64,000 nt of DNA from Nordella sp. HKS 07 (GCF_011046735.1 NZ_CP049258.1:3800001-3864000), one strand, 5' to 3'; positions 36,927-45,243 are shown, numbered from the stretch's first letter. Made by a program: numbers and translations. Notes: generated from the sequence alone by a model not told the origin.

Positions 36927-38310
36927 GGGTCGAGATTGGAATGATGCACATCTTGCCGGTGTGAACGCTCGCGAGAAAGCCGACGCGCGCTGGAACCGCA
37001 AGCGTCGCATCGAGGACGGTGCTCTTCGGCTTGAAGACTTCTATGCTTACATGCCCCAACATCGCTATTTATTCGCGCCGACGCGTGACCTGTGGCCCGG
37101 ATCAAGCGTGAACGCGAGAATTCCGCCGGTCAATATTGGCGGCGACAAACCAATCCCGGCAACGGCCTGGCTCGATCAACATCAACCGGTCGAGCAACTG
37201 ACATGGTTTCCGGGCGAGGAAATGCTGATCCGAGGTCTGTTGGTGGCCGATGGCGGGTTCATAGAGCGGCCAGGCACCACGATTTTCAATCTCTACCGAC
37301 CGCCGAATTGTCTTCCTGGAGATCCCCGTCAGGCCGGTCGCTGGCTTGACCATGTCCACAAGGTCTATCCCGATAACGCCGATCATATTCTTCTCTGGCT
37401 CGCGCACCGTGTTCAGAAGCCATTCGAGAAGATCAATCATGCACTCCTCCTCGGCGGGGCTCCGGGCATCGGCAAGGACACGATACTGGTCCCGCTAAGC
37501 TATGCGGTCGGATCCTGGAATATGATGGAAGTGACGCCGGTGCAGTTGCTCGGCCGCTTCAATGGCTTCATCAAGAGCGTCATCCTACGGATCAATGAGG
37601 CGCGCGATCTGGGCGAGATCAACCGCTACACCTTTTATGAACGTTGTAAGCCCCTGATAGCCGCGCCGCCTGACGTGCTTCGCTGCGATGAGAAGAACAT
37701 CCGTGAATACTCTGTACCGAACGTTGTCGGCGTTATCATCACGACCAACTACCTCACCGATGGTTGCTATTTGCCGTCCGACGATCGTCGCCACTATGTC
37801 GCATGGTCGCCGCTCGCGGCCGGTGCATTGGGCACGGAATATTTCGACGAGCTCTATCGCTGGTATCAAGACGGCGGAAATCGGCATGTCGCCGCTTGGC
37901 TGGCCGCACTCGATCTCACAGGGTTCAATCCGAAAGCGCCTCCGGCAAAGACGGAAGCGTTCTGGAGCGTCGTTGATGCCAATCAGGGTGGCGAGGAAGG
38001 CGGACTCGCCGATGTCATCGATGTAATGATGGTGAACGGCAAGCCCCCAGACGTCATCACCCTAGAGAAGCTAGCACTCTTCGCCTCGGCGGAGATAGGC
38101 ATATGGATCAAGGATCCGAAAAACCGTCGGATTGTGCCGAAGCTTCTGGAGAGGGTTGGATACCTGCGCGTCGCCAATCCCATGGCCGACGACGGCAGAT
38201 GGAAGATCGACGGCAAGCGCCAGACCCTCTATGGCTACAAGAATTTAACACCAGGGGAACGCATTGATGCCGCACGCGGCTTCCTGGGATGGCGAGAGCA
38301 TGAACCGTGA
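36919..38310 (+). CDS. D5-like primase-helicase (DUF5906 type)
   Basis: A 463-residue protein from the ATG at 36919. It begins with KGRDWNDAHLAG, a toprim-end motif, then has an SF3/D5-type AAA+ helicase with Walker A LLGGAPGIGKDT, arginine-rich SVILRINEARD and sensor VVGVIITTNYLTDG. A C-terminal winged-helix-like region (about 370-455) follows. Such proteins unwind the element's origin during replication of phages and integrative elements. It follows the primase pieces in an overlapping operon and appears intact. Confidence 0.85.
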   Translation: MAKGRDWNDAHLAGVNAREKADARWNRKRRIEDGALRLEDFYAYMPQHRYLFAPTRDLWPGSSVNARIPPVNIGGDKPIPATAWLDQHQPVEQLTWFPGEEMLIRGLLVADGGFIERPGTTIFNLYRPPNCLPGDPRQAGRWLDHVHKVYPDNADHILLWLAHRVQKPFEKINHALLLGGAPGIGKDTILVPLSYAVGSWNMMEVTPVQLLGRFNGFIKSVILRINEARDLGEINRYTFYERCKPLIAAPPDVLRCDEKNIREYSVPNVVGVIITTNYLTDGCYLPSDDRRHYVAWSPLAAGALGTEYFDELYRWYQDGGNRHVAAWLAALDLTGFNPKAPPAKTEAFWSVVDANQGGEEGGLADVIDVMMVNGKPPDVITLEKLALFASAEIGIWIKDPKNRRIVPKLLERVGYLRVANPMADDGRWKIDGKRQTLYGYKNLTPGERIDAARGFLGWREHEP

Positions 38311-38312
38311 AA

Positions 38313-38389
38313 TCCTAGAAGTCCTAGGTTCTGTAACTGCACTTCAGCACGCGAAATTGACCGAGATTGAAAACCTAGGACTTCTCGGA
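38313..38389. repeat. 16-bp inverted repeat after the helicase gene
   Basis: Arms at 38313-38328 (TCCTAGAAGTCCTAGG) and 38374-38389 (CCTAGGACTTCTCGGA) match in 15 of 16 positions with a 45-base spacer. The left arm begins three bases after the helicase stop. It has no T-run, so a simple terminator is unlikely. It could be an origin element or an mRNA stability structure. Confidence 0.55.
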
Positions 38390-38524
38390 CTTCAGGGACC
38401 AGACCCAGCGTCCGGCGGAGCCGCCGCACAATGCTCCGCCTGCGAAAGGAGACTGAACGAGCCTGCCGAAGCTCGAAATGTTCCACGTCAACGGCGCCCA
38501 GGTTGGCAATTAGGGGGAAGCTCC

Positions 38525-38854
38525 ATGACTCGAGCTCCTCTTCCAAACCGCCGACCATGCGAACACTTTGAATTTGAACATAATGGCGTCATGGCGATCG
38601 TCACCGTGGGCTTTCGCCTGCCCGACCTAACGCCGGTGGAACTTTTCCTGCACGCTGCCAAGGTTGGAACAGCGGTTGAAATCGAAGCGCGCGACGGCGG
38701 TATTGCCGTTTCGATCGCTCTGCAGCACGGCGCATCGCTAGACGGTCTTGCGCGTGGCCTGACCAAAACTTACGGCGGCCAACCCGCGAGTGTCCTTGGC
38801 GCGGCGATCGACGCCGTCCTGAGGTACTTGCAAAGGGAAAGGATAGGGTCATGA
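38525..38854 (+). CDS. TSCPD-domain protein
   Basis: A 109-residue protein from the ATG at 38525, preceded by GGGGGAAG. The pattern LPNRRPCEHFEFEHNG, AIVTVGFRLP, LFLHAAKVGTAVEIEARDGG and ALQHGASLDGLARGL matches the TSCPD domain (ribonucleotide-reductase-C-terminus-like). It occurs as a stand-alone gene in many rhizobial islands. The frame stays open upstream to 38264 but that part does not resemble protein. It overlaps the next gene by four bases. The molecular role of stand-alone TSCPD proteins is not known to me. Confidence 0.75.
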   Translation: MTRAPLPNRRPCEHFEFEHNGVMAIVTVGFRLPDLTPVELFLHAAKVGTAVEIEARDGGIAVSIALQHGASLDGLARGLTKTYGGQPASVLGAAIDAVLRYLQRERIGS

Positions 38855-39171
38855 ACGTGATCGATGCCAACGTGATCGCCACCGCCGTTTGTGCGGCGAT
38901 GGCAAAGCGGGCGGTGTGGACGGGAACGGCCTCGACGCTTTTGGTCGCCCTCTCCCCGATGGCGGGTGAACGGGCCGCCAAGTCCAAGGACTTGGCCGGG
39001 GAGTCCGGTGGCGCTGGCAGGACGATTGCGCCGGACTGCAAACTTCCTGTGCAAGATCCGCATCGAGAGTCCCTTTTGGCGGGATCGGCGGCGGCCCGCA
39101 CCATCAAACCTCACCACGATCCCGAGTTTTTCCACACCAGAAAATCCAGGTGCAGAGAGGCGGCCGGTTAG
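38851..39171 (+). pseudogene. winged-helix tail of an island helicase/primase, frameshifted
   Basis: The first frame reads MNVIDANVIATAVCAAMAKR ... AGERAAKSK. At about 38985 the expected continuation moves to the +1 frame: TWPGSPVALAGRLRRTANFL, then CKIRIESPFW and FSTPENPGAERR. This is the C-terminal winged-helix segment typical of island DUF3631-like helicase proteins, here as a separate short gene. The shift falls inside an 18-bp palindrome (38978-38995). As it stands the product ends in out-of-frame residues. Confidence 0.65.
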
Positions 39172-39825
39172 ATGGGCAAGCGATCCAACTTCGAACGCCG
39201 TGAGGCCGATTTCTATCCGACTCCACAGGCAGCGGTCGTGCCCCTGATCCCGCACCTTCGCGGCATAAACAGCTTTGCCGAGCCCTGTTCCGGCGACGGC
39301 ACCTTGGTGAGACATCTCGAGGAGATCGGCCTGCGCTGCGTCTATGCCGGTGACATCCGCACCGGCCAGGATGCGCTTGCGGTCGACAATTACGGCGAGA
39401 TCGATGCCATCATTACGAATCCGCCCTATTCCCGCCCGGTCATGCACGCCCTTATCAGTCACTTTGAGAAAATTGCGCCAACCTGGCTCCTGCTGGAATA
39501 CGATTGGACGGCAACAAAGCAGGCGCGGCCCTTCATGAGGAGGTGCAGCAATATTGTTGTGATTGGCCGCCTGAGATGGATTCCTGGCACGAAATACAGT
39601 GGCAAGGACAACTTCGCCTGGTGCCGTTTTGATGCAAGCCATGACAGCGGCCCAATCCTCCACAATGGCGAGCTCCCTTCACCGCGACGGACGCGGATGT
39701 GTGATGGTTGCCGCAAGCCCTTCCAGCCGAATCGAGCTGACGCAAGATTCTGCTCGAACGCCTGTCGCCAGCGCGCCTATCGCGACCGTGCATCTGACCG
39801 TTACAGCTTCGTTACGGATAACTAG
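39172..39825 (+). CDS. N6-adenine-type DNA methyltransferase with C-terminal zinc-finger-like motif
   Basis: A 217-residue SAM-dependent methylase. SAM-binding motif I is FAEPCSGDGTL (35-45) and the catalytic NPPY is at residues 83-86, typical of amino-methylation of adenine. The C-terminus adds CDGC (177-180) and CSNAC (194-198) in CRKPFQPNRADARFCSNACR, a zinc-finger-like motif that may bind nucleic acid. No target-recognition domain is visible, so sequence specificity is unclear. It is within the island's replication region, 16 kb from the DISARM genes, so a role in self-marking for DISARM is possible but unproven. Confidence 0.8.
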   Translation: MGKRSNFERREADFYPTPQAAVVPLIPHLRGINSFAEPCSGDGTLVRHLEEIGLRCVYAGDIRTGQDALAVDNYGEIDAIITNPPYSRPVMHALISHFEKIAPTWLLLEYDWTATKQARPFMRRCSNIVVIGRLRWIPGTKYSGKDNFAWCRFDASHDSGPILHNGELPSPRRTRMCDGCRKPFQPNRADARFCSNACRQRAYRDRASDRYSFVTDN

Positions 39826-39827
39826 CG

Positions 39828-40118
39828 GTGACTGATCGGCATCGCCTTCCCGGTCGCCGCGAGTGCTATGTCGGCAATATCTGCCGCTTTGGGGACGGTA
39901 CGCTCGCCGAAATTTTCCTCGGCCCGAGCGCGAAGAGCGGACCGGCCCTGTCGCATATGGTAGCGGCGCTGGCTGTCACCGCAAGCCGTCTGGTTGGCTG
40001 TCTACTACGGGCGTGCCCTGATGATATCGCTGCCAGTTTCGAACACCGCGCCCAATGTTTGCGCGTTCGCATGACTTTGCGCTCGCATCGTGTTAAGAGG
40101 GTTTTATATCTAGCTTAG
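39828..40118 (+). CDS. hypothetical protein, possibly a diverged TSCPD relative
   Basis: A 96-residue frame from a GTG at 39828, two bases after the methylase stop. The beginning (LPGRRECYVGNICRFGDGTL followed by AEIFLG) resembles the first part of TSCPD-domain proteins such as the one at 38525, but the rest does not follow the family. It may be a shortened paralogue or a decaying gene. Confidence 0.4.
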   Translation: MTDRHRLPGRRECYVGNICRFGDGTLAEIFLGPSAKSGPALSHMVAALAVTASRLVGCLLRACPDDIAASFEHRAQCLRVRMTLRSHRVKRVLYLA

Positions 40119-40239
40119 CCATAACGCTGCGATTGGCGTTACAGATCGATCATCTGAGGCATCGACCGAGTGCGAGACGCCGCGTAGTCGAAGTGCTGGT
40201 GGCGCATGGCCTGCAGCCGCCAACCGGATGGGAGGCATG

Positions 40240-41034
40240 ATGGCACTCAAACCTGTGCGGCAACGTTCGCATGTCGCGAGTAAGACTCTCGAGGCCGCGG
40301 CCCTCCATCGGGAAGCCTCGGTCATGGCAAAATACGGTGATCCTCTCAGCTCCACGATTCGCCGACAGGCGGAGCGCGCTGAAGCTGAGGCGCATACTCC
40401 GATTATCTATTCCGACCCGGTTGCAACCGTGGGAGGCGAGGCACCCCTCAACCCTTTGTCTCTCGTCGATATGCACGACAGGGAGACGGTCGACACGGTG
40501 CGGAGTCCGAACCTTGTCAGTTCCGCGGCTACACTGGAACGCTTGCGCCAGGCCGAGAAAGCCGGCTGCCTGGAGATAGCGCTCGACACTGCCGAGACGA
40601 TCAAGGCCAGTAACAACCTCGAGCGCATGCTGGCGCATCAGGTTGCGGCGGCTCATAGAGCAGCCATGACGTTGAACGGCGCCGCTATGTGGCACATCCA
40701 CAATGGGGCGGGGATGTCTGAGTGTCCCGATAACCTAGGCGTGCCTACACATGATCCGAGACGCGTGGAGCAAATGCGGGAACACAACTGCGAAGCGGCG
40801 CGTCTCTGCAATGCCTCTGCCCGAATGATGCAGGCATTCAACGATGGCCTCGTGGCGCTCGCACAGCTGCGCAGAGGCGGAAAGCAACATGTCGTTGTTC
40901 AGCATCAATACGTTAACGTCGGCGCCGGCGGGCAGGCCGTCGTTGCCGGCAGGATCACGGGCAGCGACAGGGGTAAGGGGGGCTCAAACGCAGAGGGGCC
41001 AAATGATGGAATTGGCGGGAGACCCTATGGCTAG
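40240..41034 (+). CDS. conserved hypothetical island protein
   Basis: A 264-residue soluble protein. The GGGAGG ribosome site precedes ATGs at 40237 and 40240. The middle contains a helical region (MLAHQVAAAHRAAMTLNGAA) and EQMREHNCEAARLCNASARM, resembling the small-terminase-adjacent or packaging-associated helical proteins often found in island gene sets. It ends in a glycine-rich tail (VVQHQYVNVGAGGQAVVAG). It overlaps the next gene by 32 bases. Function is unknown. Confidence 0.65.
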   Translation: MALKPVRQRSHVASKTLEAAALHREASVMAKYGDPLSSTIRRQAERAEAEAHTPIIYSDPVATVGGEAPLNPLSLVDMHDRETVDTVRSPNLVSSAATLERLRQAEKAGCLEIALDTAETIKASNNLERMLAHQVAAAHRAAMTLNGAAMWHIHNGAGMSECPDNLGVPTHDPRRVEQMREHNCEAARLCNASARMMQAFNDGLVALAQLRRGGKQHVVVQHQYVNVGAGGQAVVAGRITGSDRGKGGSNAEGPNDGIGGRPYG

Positions 41035-41335
41035 CGGGCTCGGGATGCTGTTGAACGGAAATCCTTCGTTCGACCTACGGAAGATCAAACGCTGTGGCGC
41101 CAAGAGACGTAAGCGGTCAGAATTGTGCCGTCAGCCAGCGATGCGGAACGGCCGCTGCAGCATCCACGGCGGCAAATCCACCGGCCCAAGGACCGCGGAA
41201 GGTATCGAGCGCATCCGGCGCGCGAGCACGAAGCATGGCCGGCGGAGCAAGGCCGCGATTGCGGAGCGAAAGCGAAACGCAGAGACCAAGCGGCGGATCC
41301 GAATCCTCGTAGACATGTGCCGGCGCAGCATTTGA
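41003..41335 (+). CDS. HGG-motif conserved island protein
   Basis: A 110-residue basic protein from the ATG at 41003 (MMELAGDPMASG). It contains CGAKRRKRSELCRQPAMRNG, then CSIHGGKSTGPRTAEG and RASTKHGRRSKAA. The C...C...C..HGG.S.GP pattern is a widespread small family in phages and integrative elements and probably binds zinc and nucleic acid. Its start lies inside the end of the preceding gene, which indicates coupling. Exact role is unknown. Confidence 0.75.
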   Translation: MMELAGDPMASGLGMLLNGNPSFDLRKIKRCGAKRRKRSELCRQPAMRNGRCSIHGGKSTGPRTAEGIERIRRASTKHGRRSKAAIAERKRNAETKRRIRILVDMCRRSI

Positions 41336-41381
41336 CCCGAAGGGCACGGTTAACCATACTTGCGCTTGGAATCCTGCTACC

Positions 41382-41867
41382 CTACCCGCGTATTGTGATT
41401 TCGACAGCCTCGGGTGGAACGCCGTAGGTATTTGAAAGGCCCTGCTTCGCCTCCGCAATGGTCAACCGGAGCGGTTTCTGTTCCCCGCGTTCGGATTGGT
41501 GATGGCTTTGGTTATCTCCTTGAGAGGGTGGCAAGCTGGGTGGCATGGGCTTAAAATCTAGCTTCTGCACATCGATGCCGAGTTCTTCGAGCGTAGTGTA
41601 TCTCACCGGATTACGCCCCTCCCAGACATGCGGAATATCCACCTCAGCATAGTCAGAAAAGGCGATCTGAAAACGACCGGCTGCCTCGGGATTTGGATCG
41701 ATCTGAGGTGTGACTGGAACAATATCCTGAATGCGTCCCACCAAGAATGCCGATCCATGCGGTTCAGAGCCTTCCGTGTGGGGGGGACCGAGCGTTGCGG
41801 GTGCATACCGCATACTCATACGTTCGGGCATGGGGTCTATTAAGGACCCAAGAGGCGGTACCTCCAA
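41382..41867 (-). CDS. hypothetical protein
   Basis: A 161-residue protein on the opposite strand to its neighbours. It contains HGSAFLVGRIQDIVPVTPQI, PHVWEGRNPVRYTTLEELGI and an end TIAEAKQGLSNTYGVPPEAV that looks helical and may be a small DNA-binding or partner-binding domain. No signal peptide or membrane helix. Family not recognised. Confidence 0.6.
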   Translation of the reverse strand: MEVPPLGSLIDPMPERMSMRYAPATLGPPHTEGSEPHGSAFLVGRIQDIVPVTPQIDPNPEAAGRFQIAFSDYAEVDIPHVWEGRNPVRYTTLEELGIDVQKLDFKPMPPSLPPSQGDNQSHHQSERGEQKPLRLTIAEAKQGLSNTYGVPPEAVEITIRG

Positions 41868-42083
41868 CCAGGAGTATATGATCGCGAGACTTAAAAGTGA
41901 AAACCACGATAGCTTTATTAGGCATGATGGGTACTTTTAGCCAGCTATTACGCCATAATTGGTAAAATGTATGCCAATCATTGGCAACAACTATTTCCAG
42001 CATTGCAAGGATTATCAAGTTGTGTTACTTTTTCTTGAGAATAAGTTACAGAACGCCGACTAAAGGCTTTGGAGGAAATGGTA

Positions 42084-42758
42084 ATGGCGAAGGAAATCCA
42101 AAAGGCTGTGGCCTATCTTCGGACCTCGAGCGCCGCGAATGTCGGAGCCGACAAAGACAGCGACAAGCGGCAGCGGGTCGCCATCGAAGCCTTCGCCAAA
42201 GCCAATGGCTTCGAGATCGTCGGTGAGTACTACGATGCTGCAGTGTCCGGCGCGGATCCGGTGACGGAGCGCAAAGGCTTCATGGAAATGCTCGGCCGCG
42301 TCGCCTCCAACGGGGCAAAGACGATCCTGGTCGAAAGCCCCGATCGTTTTGCGCGTGACCTGGCGGTGCAGCTCGCGGGTCACGACATGCTTAAGGGCAT
42401 GGGCATTGCGTTGATCCCCGCCACCGCACCAGATTTCTTCGTTGAGGACACGCCAACTGCTGTGCTCGTGCGCCAGGTGCTCGGAGCCATCGCACAATTC
42501 GACAAGGCCTCAACAGTTGCCAAGCTCGCTGCCGCTAGGAAGCGGAAGCGTGAGACCGCCGGCAAGTGCGAGGGGCGCAAGAGCCTTGCGGAGCTGCGGC
42601 CCGATGTGGTCGAGGCAGCGAAGCGGTTGCGGCGTAAGACGAAGGCGGGCCGGATGAGTCTTCGGGCGATCTCGGCCGAGCTGGCGGCTCAGGGGCATGT
42701 GAACGAGCGCGGCAAAGCCTTTAACCCGAAATCGGTGGCGGCTATGCTGGTGGCATGA
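42084..42758 (+). CDS. serine recombinase (resolvase family)
   Basis: A 224-residue recombinase from the ATG at 42084. The N-terminal resolvase domain has AVAYLRTSSAANVG with the nucleophilic serine, and ESPDRFARDLAVQ for the conserved SPDRFAR motif. The GAIAQFDKASTVAKLAAARK helix links to a short DNA-binding end (GRMSLRAISAELAAQGHVNE, then NPKSVAAML). Its 3' end (VAAMLVA plus stop) recurs in degenerate form at 43385, 45028 and 45135, which suggests that insertions by this family occur next to the gene's end. Confidence 0.88.
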   Translation: MAKEIQKAVAYLRTSSAANVGADKDSDKRQRVAIEAFAKANGFEIVGEYYDAAVSGADPVTERKGFMEMLGRVASNGAKTILVESPDRFARDLAVQLAGHDMLKGMGIALIPATAPDFFVEDTPTAVLVRQVLGAIAQFDKASTVAKLAAARKRKRETAGKCEGRKSLAELRPDVVEAAKRLRRKTKAGRMSLRAISAELAAQGHVNERGKAFNPKSVAAMLVA

Positions 42759-42770
42759 TGAGGAATGCAA

Positions 42771-43022
42771 ATGAGTGACATCATTAACATCGACATCGGA
42801 TCGATAGGCGAAGCCATCGCCAGCACCGCAGACAGAACCATGGGCTTCATCACAAGCAACGGCGTCAATGCATTCATCTCAGCCTATGTGCTGTTCTTGT
42901 TTGGCGGCTCGCTGTTCCTGATAATGGCTGGTGTTGGCCGCACTCACCAAGTGGCTGAGAGAAAGAGGCGGCTGATGAAAGGCTTCGGCCTGTTCACCCC
43001 GACGGGTACCCTTTGGAGATGA
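42771..43022 (+). CDS. small membrane protein
   Basis: An 83-residue protein (MSDIINIDIGSIG) with one hydrophobic helix, AFISAYVLFLFGGSLFLIMA, at about residues 37-56 and a basic C-terminal tail. An alternative ATG lies two codons upstream. It overlaps the next gene by four bases (ATGA). Function is unknown. Confidence 0.6.
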   Translation: MSDIINIDIGSIGEAIASTADRTMGFITSNGVNAFISAYVLFLFGGSLFLIMAGVGRTHQVAERKRRLMKGFGLFTPTGTLWR

Positions 43023-43249
43023 CGATGTCCAAGAAAGGGCACTATCCCGGTGGTCATACTGTGATTGGACCTGGATCAAGTTGGTTCTCGAAAAAGCGTG
43101 CACAGAGGGAGAGGGCCGAATTGAAGAAGGAGGTGGCGGCGGCCCGCAAGCTACCTCCAGGCCCGAAAATTTTGCCCAAAAGGCAAAGGCGGGCGCTCCA
43201 AGATAAGTTGCGAGCAGCCCGCAAGGCAGCCGCTGAGGACGGCAAATGA
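43019..43249 (+). CDS. small basic protein
   Basis: A 76-residue lysine/arginine-rich protein coupled by a four-base overlap to the membrane-protein gene. It contains SSWFSKKRAQRERAELKKEV and a second basic helix (RALQDKLRAARKAAAEDGK). It is probably helical and possibly nucleic-acid binding. No family recognised. Confidence 0.55.
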   Translation: MTMSKKGHYPGGHTVIGPGSSWFSKKRAQRERAELKKEVAAARKLPPGPKILPKRQRRALQDKLRAARKAAAEDGK

Positions 43250-43384
43250 GAGCGGGTCGAGAAGATCCAACCAGGTCCCGCCGCGTTGTGCTCTATTTCC
43301 CACTATTTTAGTGACGGCTCGGCAGACGCGCGGTTCAGGGCTGCAACGATGACCGTGCGCAGCCCGCACGCCGACCCCAAGAGC

Positions 43385-43522
43385 GTCGCGGCGATCCGGC
43401 CGCATGATCTCCGACGTTCCCCTGATAAAGCCCCGAAATTCAGTTCAGGCCATCATGCGCCGCATCGTCTTCTGTACCATATGTCGCCATTCAGTCTCGG
43501 AAGCCTAGGCGCGGTCGCCCGT
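43385..43522 (+). repeat. recombinase 3'-tail repeat, copy A
   Basis: The repeat begins with GTCGCGGCGATCCGGCCGCA plus TGA, a degenerate copy of the last codons of the serine recombinase. It continues with about 115 bases shared, apart from two small gaps, with 45028-45136, including CATGCGCCGCATCGTCTTCT. It carries no gene of its own that I can support. Confidence 0.7.
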
Positions 43523-43539
43523 CTTCATGTCGGACCTCC

Positions 43540-43836
43540 TCAGTGGCGCGGGCCGGCGGGTGGGTCGATCTCGGGGGTCAGATCAAGGGCCGCCTGGGCG
43601 ATCTCGCGGGCCTTGTCGGGGCGCTCCATGATCTCGTTGAGCGCCGTCTCGAAACGCTGGCTCTCAAAAGCATGGTAGGTGATCCAGATGGCGAGCGGCC
43701 CGGACGGATCGTCAAACTGGGTCATGAAGTCGGCCACGGCCAGGCGGGTGGGCTCCAAGGCTTTCAGCATGGCGGGGGTCGGCGCGTCGATCAATTGCCA
43801 GGGCGGCCCGATCACCAAAGGTTTAGGCTTCTTCAT
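43540..43836 (-). CDS. hypothetical protein
   Basis: A 98-residue protein with PWQLIDAPTPAMLKALEPTR, LAIWITYHAFESQRFETALN and a short proline-rich end. The GGAGA ribosome site precedes the ATG at 43836. The helical ALNEIMERPDKAREIAQAAL segment is soluble. It is the last gene of the minus-strand group or a separate unit. Function not recognised. Confidence 0.6.
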   Translation of the reverse strand: MKKPKPLVIGPPWQLIDAPTPAMLKALEPTRLAVADFMTQFDDPSGPLAIWITYHAFESQRFETALNEIMERPDKAREIAQAALDLTPEIDPPAGPRH

Positions 43837-43916
43837 GGTTGGGGGTCTCCTTTCTTCTTCTTGGCTCCTGGCGCCTTAGCCACCAGTGCACGGGGTCGAG
43901 GCTCGCGGTGCGGCTC

Positions 43917-44198
43917 CTAGTGGTGGCAGGGCTTGTAAATGTAGCCGTCCAATTTGTAGCCGCCGTTGGGCAGGTCTTCCCCATCCCTGAGGGGCTTCGA
44001 TGCACGGTCGAATTTCTCAACGTCCTCCATTGTCCACTCCCGGTTGGGAAGCGGGAAGTCAATGGGAACAATCCGGTAATCCGACGAGCTGTATTGGATG
44101 ATCCGCAAGCCCGCTTTTTTCGAGCACACTTCGAAATCGGCATGGGCCGCTGTCGCGCCGCACAATGAGAAGACCACAACGGCCATGAGTTTACGCAT
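43917..44198 (-). CDS. exported hypothetical protein
   Basis: A 93-residue protein with a clear signal peptide (MRKLMAVVVFSLCGATAAHA). The mature part has two cysteines (FEVCSKKAGL and YIYKPCHH) that could form a disulfide. The ATG at 44198 overlaps the stop of the upstream membrane-protein gene (TAATG). It is probably periplasmic. Function is unknown. Confidence 0.65.
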   Translation of the reverse strand: MRKLMAVVVFSLCGATAAHADFEVCSKKAGLRIIQYSSSDYRIVPIDFPLPNREWTMEDVEKFDRASKPLRDGEDLPNGGYKLDGYIYKPCHH

Positions 44199-44881
44199 TA
44201 TTTGCTCGCCTCCGCCATCGCAGATGAGCACTCACGAAGCTCTTTCGTTTGGAGTTGGACCAGATACTTCGAACCCACCGCTTTGTACTGATACTCGGCG
44301 ACGCTAGGGCATTCAGGTCGGTCCAGCAGTTTCCCATCCTTGTCGCCGACGAGCATGAACGATTGCCATTCCGCCGGACCGATCAACGGTAGGAAGGCCA
44401 TTCTTGGCGCATCAATGCCGACAATTTTGATCGCGTTGTTCGCCTCTTTGTCAAGGATGCGTTGAGCCGTGTTCTGCAACCCGGTCAAGAGGGCTGAGCG
44501 AACCATGTACCAGCTACTGCTAACCGCCAGCGCGATGATCCCAATTTTCACAGCGCGGCTCATGGGAACCCTATGCAACACCAACAGCGCGACGACATAC
44601 ATCCCCGCTGCGATGCCCATGCCTTCTAGGTTCAGCGGCTGAGCCGGATAGCCCTTCGCGAAGAAGAAGAACGAGGTGATGTAGCATACGCCGACGAAGA
44701 GGCCAGTGACGCGGCACGAAAGCCAGCCAACAAGCAGGATAAGACCGGCAAGGGCCGCCACAATCATGAAGCCGTCCCAAGGAGATTGGGCTGGCAGGCT
44801 GGCTGCGTCCTGTGCCCAAGCCGGGGTAGCGACGGCGCTTGTTGCAAGAATGGCGGTGACTATCCTGCCGGGCATGTACAT
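44198..44881 (-). CDS. multi-pass membrane protein of unknown function
   Basis: A 227-residue protein with a signal-like start (MPGRIVTAILATSAVATPAW) and three further hydrophobic helices (about 38-56, 60-76 and 90-130). A C-terminal extramembrane domain of about 90 residues follows, containing LDRPECPSVAEYQYKAVGSK. It is translationally coupled to the exported protein downstream. It may belong to a surface or transfer apparatus of the element, but no conjugation gene is recognisable beside it. Confidence 0.6.
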   Translation of the reverse strand: MYMPGRIVTAILATSAVATPAWAQDAASLPAQSPWDGFMIVAALAGLILLVGWLSCRVTGLFVGVCYITSFFFFAKGYPAQPLNLEGMGIAAGMYVVALLVLHRVPMSRAVKIGIIALAVSSSWYMVRSALLTGLQNTAQRILDKEANNAIKIVGIDAPRMAFLPLIGPAEWQSFMLVGDKDGKLLDRPECPSVAEYQYKAVGSKYLVQLQTKELRECSSAMAEASK

Positions 44882-45027
44882 GTCTTTCGATTTCCGCTGT
44901 CGAGGTGGCGTCAGGCGGCTCAGTCGATTTGAACCAACGGCGGTCGCGAATTAGCAGAAGAAAGCGAGTTCATCTTGTGATTGGACGCCAATCTCTTGCT
45001 GCGAGACGTCAATGTTTGTCGAAAAGC

Positions 45028-45136
45028 ATCGCGACGATGCTGGCCGCATGACTTCCGACGTTCAGTTCAGGCCATCATGCGCCGCATCGTCTTCTGTACC
45101 ACATGTCGCCATTCAGTCTTAGGCGCGGTCGCCCGT
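45028..45136 (+). repeat. recombinase 3'-tail repeat, copy B
   Basis: It starts with ATCGCGACGATGCTGGCCGC plus ATGA (encoding IATMLAA and stop in frame), the tail of a lost serine recombinase. It continues with the same downstream sequence as 43398-43522, lacking a 20-base and an 8-base segment. A third tail (VAAMLAA and stop) follows directly at 45135-45158. Confidence 0.7.
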
Positions 45137-45147
45137 AGCGGCCATGC

Positions 45148-45213
45148 TGGCGGCATAATCAGCTTCCCAGACTGCTGATTAAGAGTCAGCTGCTTTACCA
45201 CCCTCTGGCCGCC
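45148..45213 (-). tRNA. tRNA-Lys(CTT)-like sequence, T arm missing
   Basis: On the minus strand a 7-base acceptor strand (GGCGGCC), a D-arm-like AGGGTGGTAAAGCAGC and a perfect anticodon arm (CTGA CTCTTAA TCAG, anticodon CTT) are followed by 3' bases pairing 6 of 7 with the acceptor. The whole is only 66 bases and lacks a T arm. The 3' part coincides with a recombinase-tail repeat at 45135-45158, so the true 3' half was probably replaced. Likely non-functional. Confidence 0.5.
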
Positions 45214-45243
45214 GGACATGCATGACATCCGGGTGGTCGAGGG

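Noticed and set aside
38264-38524. N-terminal extension of the TSCPD protein
   Set aside because: The frame is open, but it contains the inverted repeat and lacks any family resemblance; the ATG at 38525 has a good ribosome site and matches the family start.
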